Below are positions 37,838 to 44,586 of a stretch of 64,000 nucleotides of DNA, in pieces. Numbering within the stretch: position 1 is the first letter of the stretch; the number at the start of each line of letters is the position of its first letter. The notes beneath the pieces are model-generated. The model saw only the letters and a program-made list of their open reading frames with translations. It did not search any database and was not told the DNA's origin. This DNA is from Amycolatopsis sp. 2-15 (GTDB lineage: Bacteria; Actinomycetota; Actinomycetes; Mycobacteriales; Pseudonocardiaceae). The stretch covers positions 8,898,001-8,962,000 of the forward strand of contig NZ_CP127294.1 of NCBI RefSeq assembly GCF_030285625.1, written 5' to 3'. Both the position numbers and the translations under genes were made by a program.

Positions 37838-38728
37838 TCAGTATCGCGGCTCGGGCGAGGCATCGGCGAATGCCGGCTCGGGCTCGTCCCTGCGGCGCAG
37901 CGCGACCCCGGCGACCACCGCGAGCGTGCCCAGCGCCTCCGGCAGGCTCGGCACCTGCGCGAGCAGCGCGTAGCCCGTGACGCCGGCCGTGACCGGGAGC
38001 AGCGCCAGCAGCACCGCGAACCCGGCCTGGCCCACGCGCCGCAGCACGAACTGGTCGAGCACGTAGGGCACCACCGTCGACAGCACGCCCACGCCGATGC
38101 CGAGCAGCAGCATACGTGGCGAAGACCACACCTCACCCGTGCCGAGCGCCAGCGGCGAGAGCACGACCGTGGCCACGGCGAAGCCCACCGCGAGGCTGTC
38201 CACGCCGTCGCCGGCCACCGCGACGCGCTTGCCGAGCACGATGTACCCGGCCCACGCGGCCGCGGCGGCCAGGGCGAACACGACGCCCGGCGCGCTGCCC
38301 TCCAGCCGCACGTCCGCGATCGCGACGACACCGACGGCCACCAGTGCCAGCGTGCCGAGGTCGCGGCGCGTACGCGGCCCCACGGCCGCCACGACCACGG
38401 GCCCGGCGAACTCCAGCGCCACGACCGTGCCGAGCGGGAGCCGGGCGATGGCCTCGTAGAAGGCCACGTTCATGACCGCGGTGACCACGCCGAACGCGGC
38501 GGCGAGCAGGAACCGCCGTCCCCGCCACGCGGCGCGGGCGGGCCGGCGCCAGGCGAGCAGCACCACGGCGGCGCCCAGGCAGCGCAGCCACGCCACCCCC
38601 GCGGGGGAGGCGTGCCCGAAAAGCCCGACCGCGATGGCCGCCCCGGCATACATCGAAATTCCGCTGAGAACGAACAAGACCGGGGCCGGAATGGCCGTCG
38701 CACGTTTTCCGGATAGCACAGAACCCAC
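37838..38728 (-). CDS. EamA/DMT-family exporter (RhtA-like)
   Basis: 296 residues with ten membrane segments in two EamA repeats (LFVLSGISMYAGAAIAVGLFG, LGTVVALEFAGPVVVAAVGP, then LAAAAAWAGYIVLGKRVA and STVVPYVLDQFVLRRVG). The sequence resembles RhtA-type threonine/homoserine exporters. First gene of a three-gene unit with the glutamine-synthetase-like gene 21 bases downstream, suggesting export or exchange of an amine or amino acid metabolised there; inferred. Confidence 0.85.
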   Translation of the reverse strand: MGSVLSGKRATAIPAPVLFVLSGISMYAGAAIAVGLFGHASPAGVAWLRCLGAAVVLLAWRRPARAAWRGRRFLLAAAFGVVTAVMNVAFYEAIARLPLGTVVALEFAGPVVVAAVGPRTRRDLGTLALVAVGVVAIADVRLEGSAPGVVFALAAAAAWAGYIVLGKRVAVAGDGVDSLAVGFAVATVVLSPLALGTGEVWSSPRMLLLGIGVGVLSTVVPYVLDQFVLRRVGQAGFAVLLALLPVTAGVTGYALLAQVPSLPEALGTLAVVAGVALRRRDEPEPAFADASPEPRY

Positions 38729-38993
38729 TCCCGCATGGTGCCTGACCTCGGAAAACGGCTACGCACGGGCACCCTTGTCCTAAGGAGCGGGACGGGACTA
38801 CGGCAACTGGGGTAATTCGGCGTGACACAGGTCCCACCGGTGCGGGAACACTTGCGGGCCGCGAAACGTCTGGAACAGTGGAAGCACGAACACCGCGGAG
38901 CCGGAGGCGATCCCGCCGAGGGCATCACTTCCGAAGTGGGCGTAGCTGGATCGAGGTACTGGGCAACCAGTACCGGGACGGAGGGAGACCCCC

Positions 38994-39173
38994 ATGACAT
39001 CACCCACGCTCACCCGCCCCGAATTGACCGCTGTCGACCGATGCGACCGGTGCGGGGCTGCGGCTCAGGTACGCGCCGTCCTCAGCTCCGGAGGTGAGCT
39101 GCTCTTCTGCGGGCACCACGCCCGTGAGCACGAGGCCAAGCTCAAGGAACTGGCCGCGGAGATCCAGAAGTAA
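38994..39173 (+). CDS. DUF7455 small zinc-ribbon-like protein
   Basis: 59 residues: a short Thr/Pro N-terminus, then VDRCDRCGAAAQVRAVLSSG and ELLFCGHHAREHEAKLKEL. Cys 17, Cys 20, Cys 39 and His 41/42 are placed to bind one metal ion. This short family is common in actinobacteria near the sigA region; function unknown. Ribosome site GGAGGGAG sits 7 bases before the ATG and a hairpin terminator follows, which supports a monocistronic gene. Confidence 0.85.
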   Translation: MTSPTLTRPELTAVDRCDRCGAAAQVRAVLSSGGELLFCGHHAREHEAKLKELAAEIQK

Positions 39174-39210
39174 GGGGTCTCGAAGACCACGCCGAGACAC
39201 ACGACTCGGC

Positions 39211-39249
39211 CCGAAGGCGGTAGGTGCCCGATGCACCTGCCGCCTTCGG
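39211..39249 (+). terminator. Terminator after the DUF7455 gene
   Basis: A 17-base stem CCGAAGGCGGTAGGTGC / GCACCTGCCGCCTTCGG with one G-T wobble and a CCGAT loop, about 40 bases after the stop codon. Confidence 0.8.
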
Positions 39250-39448
39250 CGTATCGAGACTCATTCGCGGTGAAACCGAGACCACAGCGACTTCGTGACT
39301 TGCAACTTCACGTTTTGCACCGGGTGCTGAATTGACAATTCCTGTCCGGTTCGCACCGGAGAAGAAACCGCGGTGAAACCGAATACCGGGTACTTCCGTG
39401 GCAAACGCCACACTCGGTTATTGTCCGCGGGCAATCGCCGGGGAGTCC
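39250..39448. other. A/T-enriched intergenic stretch with a direct repeat
   Basis: Noticeably lower in GC than the surroundings. GCGGTGAAACCGA occurs twice, at 39267-39279 and 39370-39382. No open frame with a ribosome site or family motif is seen; it may be a decayed gene or integration scar. Confidence 0.4.
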
Positions 39449-39495
39449 GTGAAGGGCACCTCAAGGGACTCCGAGTCCGGCAAAGTGCCCTTCAC
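39449..39495. repeat. Palindromic repeat family 2, copy 1
   Basis: GTGAAGGGCAC and GTGCCCTTCAC are perfect 11-base arms around an inner GGACTCCGAGTCC palindrome. A related element with the same outer arms is at 47691. It stands before the 3' end of the ROK gene, convergent with the DUF7455 gene. Confidence 0.7.
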
Positions 39496-39503
39496 AGAAC
39501 TGC

Positions 39504-40673
39504 CTAGACCGTGTCGAGGACAACCTCGAACGCCACCTCGGCGGCGCCCAGCAGCTTCACGTCCGCGCCCAGCGCCGAGCTCACGATCCGCGTCCCGCCG
39601 ACGGCCCGGCTCACCAGGCTGCGCCGGCGGACCTCCGCGGCCACGGCGCGGATCACCGAGTCCGGCAGCACCGTGAGCAGGTCGCCCAGCACGACGAGCT
39701 GCGGGCCCAGCAGGTTGACCACGTTGACGAGCCCGAGGGTGAGCCACTCGGCGAACTCCTCGAGCCGCGAGAGCGCCGCCTCAGGGTCGCGGGCCAGCTC
39801 CCGCAGCTCGAACAGGATCGCGCCCCGTGCGGTGTCCTCCGGCAGTCCCAGGGCCCGGCAGAGGGCCGCCTCGCCGATCTCGGTCTCCCAGCAGCCGCTG
39901 CTGCCGCAGTAGCAGGCGCGTCCGCCCGGGCGGACGACCATGTGGCCGATCTCCCCGACGTAGCCCGCGCCGCCCCGCAGCGACGAGCCCTGGGAGATGA
40001 CACCGCCACCGACACCGACGTCGGCGGACACGTACACGGCATCGGACGACCCGCGGGCCGCGCCGCGCAGGTGCTCGGCGAGGGCGCCGAGCTCGGCGTC
40101 GTTGCCGACCAGCACGGGGATGCGCAGCACGCTGGACAGGCGCTCACCGAGGGCGACGTCGGTCCAGCGCAGGTTGGGTGCTTCGTGCACGTGACCGTCG
40201 GCGCGCCGCACGACCCCGGGCACCGACACCCCGACGGCCACGGGCGTGACCCCGAGGTCGCCGGCCAGCACGGCGGTCGACTCGATCACGTGCGTGATCA
40301 CCTCGTCGGCCTCGCGCATCCGGCCGCGCAGGTTCCAGCTGTTGCGGCCGAGGATCTGGCCGCCCAGCCCCACGAGCGCGATCGCCACGTGCTCGACCTG
40401 CAGGTCGACCGCGAGCACGACCGCCGCGTGCGGCTGGGGCAGGACCAGGAGCGAGGGGCGGCCCGCCCCTCGTCCCGGCCTCGGCACCTTCTCCTCGACG
40501 ACGCCCGCTTCCGCGAGCCCGTCGACGAGGGTCTTGATCGTGCTCCGATTGAGCCCCAGCTCCGCGGCCAGGGTCGCCCGGGTACTCGGCCCGCCGACGT
40601 GCAGCAGCCGGAGCAGGGTCGTGCGGTTGTGCCGGCGCACCTCGTCGGGTCGTGCGACGGACGAGCTCGTCAC
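39504..40673 (-). CDS. ROK-family transcriptional repressor (XylR/NagC type)
   Basis: 389 residues. N-terminal winged helix-turn-helix (VRRHNRTTLLRLLHVGGPST, then LAAELGLNRSTIKTLVDGLAEAG, about 11-57) and a ROK sugar-binding domain with VGVGGGVIS and the zinc motif CYCGSSGCWE (about 254-263, with His 244). It lies 23 bases downstream of a xylose-type ABC permease gene in the same orientation, so it is the last gene of the operon it probably controls. The palindrome upstream of the first gene is its likely operator. GTG start. Confidence 0.9.
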   Translation of the reverse strand: MTSSSVARPDEVRRHNRTTLLRLLHVGGPSTRATLAAELGLNRSTIKTLVDGLAEAGVVEEKVPRPGRGAGRPSLLVLPQPHAAVVLAVDLQVEHVAIALVGLGGQILGRNSWNLRGRMREADEVITHVIESTAVLAGDLGVTPVAVGVSVPGVVRRADGHVHEAPNLRWTDVALGERLSSVLRIPVLVGNDAELGALAEHLRGAARGSSDAVYVSADVGVGGGVISQGSSLRGGAGYVGEIGHMVVRPGGRACYCGSSGCWETEIGEAALCRALGLPEDTARGAILFELRELARDPEAALSRLEEFAEWLTLGLVNVVNLLGPQLVVLGDLLTVLPDSVIRAVAAEVRRRSLVSRAVGGTRIVSSALGADVKLLGAAEVAFEVVLDTV

Positions 40674-40696
40674 GGGCTTGAACGTGGCATCGGGCG

Positions 40697-42127
40697 TCAG
40701 CGTGCCGACGCAGCCGCTCGGCGCCGTGACAGCGCGTCGACGGTGGCCGCGAGCAGCAGGACGAGACCGGTCACGATGTTGACCACGGCCGCCGTCTGCT
40801 GGAGCAGACCGAGGCCGTTGTTCACGATGGCCAGCACGGCACCACCGATGACCGCGTCGATGATCCGGCCCTTGCCGCCGAACAGCGACGTACCGCCGAT
40901 GACCGCCGCGCCCACCGCGAACAGCAGTGTGTTGAGACCACCGGACTGCGGGTTGACCGAGCCGATCTTCGACGAGTACACGATCGCGCCGATCGCCGCG
41001 AAGGTCGAGCTGATCACGAACACGCTGGTGCGCAGCTTCGCCACGTTGATACCGGCGCGGCGGGCCGCTTCCTGGTTGCCACCGACGGCGTAGAGGTGCC
41101 GGCCGTAACGCGTGCGGTTGAGCACGTAGGTGCCCGCGAACAGCAGCACCAGCACGATCGGGACCACGTACGGAACACCGTCGATCACCACGAGTTGGCT
41201 GGACGAGCGGTTGATCGTCAGCAGGTACGTGGCGACGGCGGAGATGACCACCACCACGCCGACTTTGAACAGCACGATCGGCGTCGGCTGCACCACGAGG
41301 CCGCGTTTGAGCCGGGTGAAGTGCTGCCCCAGCGCGATGAGCGCGTAACCACCGGCGGCGGCGATGAACATGATCCAGCTGCCCAGCACCGACAGGTTGC
41401 CGTTGGCCACCGCGTTGAGGGTGTCGCTCGTGCTGATCGGCAGCGTGCCGCCCTCACCGATGAACTGCAGGATCACGCCCTGCCACACGATGAACAGGGC
41501 CAGGGTCACGACGAACGACGGCATGCCGATCTTCGAGACGAGGAAACCGGTGATGCAGCCGATCGCGGTACCCGTGGTGATCGCGATGACCATCTCGAGC
41601 CACGCGTTCTGCGGAGCTCCGATCAGGATCACGATGATGCCGATGAGCGAGACCGCGGCCCCGGCCCAAATCCGCTGCAGCAGGGCGAGGATCACGGCGA
41701 TCGCGAGCACCGCGATGAACGTGACGAACACGCCGCCGCCCATCGAGCCGAGCAGGTTGCCGTTGCGCACGTAGTGCAGCGCCATCAGAGAGGCGGCCAC
41801 ACCGGAAGCGGTACCGGCCGACAGGTCGATCTCGCCGAGCAGCAGCACGAAGACGATGCCCATCGCGATGATCGTCTGGCCCGCGCCCTGCGCGAGCAGG
41901 TTCGCGATGTTGCGCAGGGTGAAGAAGTCACTCGAGAGCGAGCTGAACAGGATCGCCAGCACGATCACGCCGAGCACGGCGGGAACGGAGCCGAGCTGGC
42001 CGTCCTTGAGCCGCGCGAAGTAGTCCTTGATCGCCTCGCCGGTCGACATCGACGTGGTGTCGATGCCGAAGTCGGCGATCGCGTTCGCCGAGTCCGGCTT
42101 GGCGGGCTTGGCAGGGGTCTCAGTCAT
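40697..42127 (-). CDS. xylH: Xylose/ribose-type sugar ABC transporter permease
   Basis: 476 residues with about 12-14 membrane segments; longer than typical XylH (about 390). Motifs include FFTLRNIANLLAQGAGQTIIAMG, VLLLGEIDLSAGTASGVAASLMAL (family signature), GIGMPSFVVTLALFIVWQG-like SKIGMPSFVVTLALFIVWQG, and GTSLFGGKGRIIDAVIGG. It forms the membrane channel of the operon's transporter. Sugar identity (xylose versus ribose or another) is inferred from similarity and the ROK regulator only. Confidence 0.88.
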   Translation of the reverse strand: MTETPAKPAKPDSANAIADFGIDTTSMSTGEAIKDYFARLKDGQLGSVPAVLGVIVLAILFSSLSSDFFTLRNIANLLAQGAGQTIIAMGIVFVLLLGEIDLSAGTASGVAASLMALHYVRNGNLLGSMGGGVFVTFIAVLAIAVILALLQRIWAGAAVSLIGIIVILIGAPQNAWLEMVIAITTGTAIGCITGFLVSKIGMPSFVVTLALFIVWQGVILQFIGEGGTLPISTSDTLNAVANGNLSVLGSWIMFIAAAGGYALIALGQHFTRLKRGLVVQPTPIVLFKVGVVVVISAVATYLLTINRSSSQLVVIDGVPYVVPIVLVLLFAGTYVLNRTRYGRHLYAVGGNQEAARRAGINVAKLRTSVFVISSTFAAIGAIVYSSKIGSVNPQSGGLNTLLFAVGAAVIGGTSLFGGKGRIIDAVIGGAVLAIVNNGLGLLQQTAAVVNIVTGLVLLLAATVDALSRRRAAASAR

Positions 42128-42148
42128 TGTCCGGTTCTTTCTCGTTGC

Positions 42149-42922
42149 TCACAGCACGACGTGTTCGGGGCGGGCCAGGCCGAGGTCACCGGACCGGCCG
42201 GAGGTGATCAGCTCGACCACCTGGTTGGTCGTCACGTCCTTGGTCTGCACCTCGGCCACCAGACGGCCCAGGTACAGCACGTCGATGCGGTCGGCGACCT
42301 CGAACACGTCGGCCATGTTGTGGCTGATCAGCACCACACCGAGGCCCTGCTCGGCGAGGCGGCGGACCAGGTCGAGGACCTGACGGGTCTGCGCGACACC
42401 GAGGGCGGCGGTCGGCTCGTCGAGGATCACGACCTTGCTGTTCCACAGCACCGACTTGGCGATGGCCACGGTCTGGCGCTGTCCACCGGAAAGCGCTGAG
42501 ACGGGCGTGCGCACCGACTTCACGGTGCGCACCGACAGGGAGGCCAGCGTTTCGCGCGCGGCCTTCTCCATGCTGGCCTCGTCGAGCAGCCACTGGCTGC
42601 CGCGCTCGCGGCCGAGGAACATGTTCTGCACGATGTCGAGATTGTCGGCCAGCGCGAGGTCCTGGTACACGACCTCGATGCCGAGCTCGGCCGCGTCCTT
42701 CGGGCTGCTGATGTGGGCCTGCTTGCCGTTGAAGGTCACCGTGCCCGTGTCGGACGGGTAGATGCCGGCGATGCACTTGACCATCGTCGACTTGCCGGCG
42801 CCGTTGTCGCCGACGAGCGCGGTGACTTCGCCCGCACGCACGGCGAAGTCCACGTCGTAGAGGACGTGGACCGGGCCGAAGCTCTTGTTCAGACCTTTGA
42901 TGTCGAGAATGGGCTCGCTCAT
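42149..42922 (-). CDS. Sugar ABC transporter ATP-binding protein, single ABC domain
   Basis: 257 residues with one ATPase domain: Walker A LVGDNGAGKSTMVKCIAG, Q-loop region VVYQDLALADNLDIVQNMFLGRE, signature ALSGGQRQTVAIAK and Walker B VVILDEPTAALGV. Members of the RbsA/XylG family normally carry two ABC domains in about 500 residues; here only one is encoded, so it should act as a homodimer. Lies between the binding-protein and permease genes. Confidence 0.92.
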   Translation of the reverse strand: MSEPILDIKGLNKSFGPVHVLYDVDFAVRAGEVTALVGDNGAGKSTMVKCIAGIYPSDTGTVTFNGKQAHISSPKDAAELGIEVVYQDLALADNLDIVQNMFLGRERGSQWLLDEASMEKAARETLASLSVRTVKSVRTPVSALSGGQRQTVAIAKSVLWNSKVVILDEPTAALGVAQTRQVLDLVRRLAEQGLGVVLISHNMADVFEVADRIDVLYLGRLVAEVQTKDVTTNQVVELITSGRSGDLGLARPEHVVL

Positions 42923-42950
42923 GGGTTCGCTGTTCTTTCGCGTGGGTACC

Positions 42951-42987
42951 GGGCCGGGACGCGTCGTCGGGGTACGCGTCCCGGCCC
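42951..42987 (-). promoter_or_regulatory. Intercistronic hairpin between binding-protein and ATPase genes
   Basis: GGGCCGGGACGCGT and ACGCGTCCCGGCCC are perfect 14-base arms with a 9-base loop, 30 bases after the binding-protein stop and before the ATPase start on the minus strand. No T-run follows. Such hairpins partly terminate or stabilise the upstream message so that more binding protein than membrane parts is made. Confidence 0.65.
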
Positions 42988-43017
42988 GGCTGCTGGGTTG
43001 GTGCTACGCGGTGCGGA

Positions 43018-44157
43018 TCAGCTGATGCCGGCCGCGGTGCACTTGGCGGCGAGGTCGCCGGTGCAGACGTCCGAGGCCTTGACGTAGCCCTGCTGGATGA
43101 CCGTCTTGATGTCGTTGACCTCGATCAGGGTCGGGTTGAGCAGAACCGACTTCAGGTCGCGGTTGTTCTTCGGGTCGTGCAGCGTGCCCGTGGCGATGGC
43201 GTCGGCCGCGGCCTTGTCACCCTTGGCCAGCGCGGCGGCCAGCTTCGCGGTGTTGTCGGCCTCTTCCTTGATCGGCTTGAAGATCGTCAGCAGCTGGTCG
43301 CCGCGCAGGATGGCCTGCAGGCCGGCCGCGGTGGCGTCCTGGCCGGTCACCGGGACCTTGCCGTTGAGGCCGTTCTTCTTCAGCACGGTGATGACCGCGC
43401 CCGCGAGCTCGTCGTTCGCCGCGACGACGCCGTCGACCTTGCCGCCGACGCGGGTGAAGATCTGCTCGAAGGTCGTGCCACCGACCTGCGGGTCCCAGTC
43501 GTTGATCGGCTGCTTCTGGACCAGCGTCAGCGCGCCCGACTGGTACAGCGGCTTGAGGACCTTGTCGTGCCCGTCGCCGAACAGCGTCGCGTTGTTGTCC
43601 GTCGGGGCGCCCTCGATCTGGACGACCGCGGCACCCTTCTTGTCCTTCAGCGCGTCCGCCAAGCCCTGGGCCTGCAGCTCGCCGACCTTCTCGTTGTCGA
43701 ACGAGACGTAGTAGTCGGCCGAACCGCCGAGGCTCGGGCGGTCGTAGTCGATGACCGGGATGCCGGCGGTCTTCGCCTTGGCCTCGATCGCGGCACCGAC
43801 GGCCGGGTCGGACGGGGCGATGATCAGGACCTTCACGCCCTGGCTGATGAAGCCGTCGGCCAGGGTCGAGAACTTCTGGTTGTCACCCTGGGCGTTCTGG
43901 ATGTCGGCGGTGAAGCCCTGGGCCGACAGAGCGGCCTGGAGCATCGGCTTGTCGAACGCCTCCCACCGGGCGGAGGTGGCGGTCTCGGGCAGGATCACGC
44001 CGACCTTGCCGTTGGCGCCGCCGCCGGCGGGGGCGGAGGCCGAGCCGGAGGCGGAGCTGTCCCCCGTGCCCCCGGAGTTCGAGTTGGCACCGCACGCGGT
44101 CAGCACCAGGCCGGCGCTCACCGTGGCGGCAAGGAGGGTAAGGGTTCTGCTGCGCAT
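43018..44157 (-). CDS. xylF: Xylose-type sugar ABC transporter substrate-binding lipoprotein
   Basis: 379 residues. Signal peptide and lipobox GLVLTACGAN (Cys about 22), a Ser/Gly/Ala linker, then a type I periplasmic-binding fold: KVGVILPETATSARWEAFDKP, LIIAPSDPAVGAAIEAKAKTAGIPVIDYDRP, YVSFDNEKVGELQAQGLAD, GVVAANDELAGAVI and VTGQDATAAGLQAILRGDQL. This matches XylF/D-xylose-binding proteins. First gene of the xylF-ATPase-permease-ROK operon. Start is the ATG after GGAAGGAACGAGG; part of that ribosome site lies in a leader hairpin. Confidence 0.92.
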   Translation of the reverse strand: MRSRTLTLLAATVSAGLVLTACGANSNSGGTGDSSASGSASAPAGGGANGKVGVILPETATSARWEAFDKPMLQAALSAQGFTADIQNAQGDNQKFSTLADGFISQGVKVLIIAPSDPAVGAAIEAKAKTAGIPVIDYDRPSLGGSADYYVSFDNEKVGELQAQGLADALKDKKGAAVVQIEGAPTDNNATLFGDGHDKVLKPLYQSGALTLVQKQPINDWDPQVGGTTFEQIFTRVGGKVDGVVAANDELAGAVITVLKKNGLNGKVPVTGQDATAAGLQAILRGDQLLTIFKPIKEEADNTAKLAAALAKGDKAAADAIATGTLHDPKNNRDLKSVLLNPTLIEVNDIKTVIQQGYVKASDVCTGDLAAKCTAAGIS

Positions 44158-44166
44158 CCTCGTTCC

Positions 44167-44200
44167 TTCCGGATCATGCTCGCGGGGCGGTGATCCGGAA
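44167..44200 (-). promoter_or_regulatory. Leader hairpin overlapping the xylF ribosome site
   Basis: TTCCGGATCA (44167-44176) and TGATCCGGAA (44191-44200) are perfect 10-base arms. On the mRNA the downstream arm shares its last four bases with the purine-rich ribosome site, so folding could limit translation. Confidence 0.5.
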
Positions 44201-44219
44201 GGCCCGGCGCACCGACGCG

Positions 44220-44244
44220 CATATGTTGTGGCCGACAACATATG
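44220..44244 (-). promoter_or_regulatory. Perfect 10-5-10 palindromic operator of the xylose-type operon
   Basis: CATATGTTGT-GGCCG-ACAACATATG is a perfect 10-base inverted repeat, 63 bases before the xylF start. It is the natural candidate site for the ROK repressor encoded at the end of the operon. Confidence 0.75.
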
Positions 44245-44263
44245 CCGCTGAGCAGCTTCGCGG

Positions 44264-44293
44264 AAGATAGCTGGATCGATTAAATGACACCAA
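44264..44293 (-). promoter_or_regulatory. Candidate promoter of the xylose-type operon
   Basis: Minus strand: -35-like TTGGTG and -10-like TATCTT with 18 bases between. Transcription would begin about 13 bases before the palindrome, making the operator a downstream roadblock. Both hexamers are imperfect. Confidence 0.4.
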
Positions 44294-44477
44294 TTGGACA
44301 CGGTTCGGCAACACGGCCCGACCACAGCCCGGAAAGGGTAAATCCACTGACGGAGTGATCGCCAGTGCGCACCGAGCGTGACGAGATCGACTCGGCTGAC
44401 TCTCCGTGACCTACACACCTCAACGGGGTCACCCACACACACTCGGTAACCACCCCGGTCACGCCCCTTCGAAACAA

Positions 44478-44556
44478 CCCCAATGTGGCATTCGGTGCGC
44501 TGAACGCACCCAATGCGGCGTTCGGTGCGCTGAGCGCACCCAACGCCGCATTGGGG
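44478..44556. repeat. Palindromic repeat family 1, long copy
   Basis: CCCCAATGTGGCATT ... GCATTGGGG with two tandem 30-base modules of the form AATG(C/T)GGC(G/A)TTCGGTGCGCTGA(A/G)CGCACCC between. It sits 30 bases beyond the 3' end of the helicase gene and can act as its terminator. Confidence 0.8.
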
Positions 44557-44586
44557 TGGTTTAGGGGTCGGGAGGGGCGGCAGGGG

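Noticed and set aside
38822..39097. A plus-strand frame starting MTQVPPVREHLRAAKR before the DUF7455 gene
   Set aside because: It overlaps the DUF7455 gene in another frame, where that gene has a strong ribosome site and conserved Cys pattern; no family match for this one.
44478..44556. Possible CRISPR-like tandem repeats
   Set aside because: Only two adjacent near-identical modules without spacers, inside a palindrome; no cas genes in the window.
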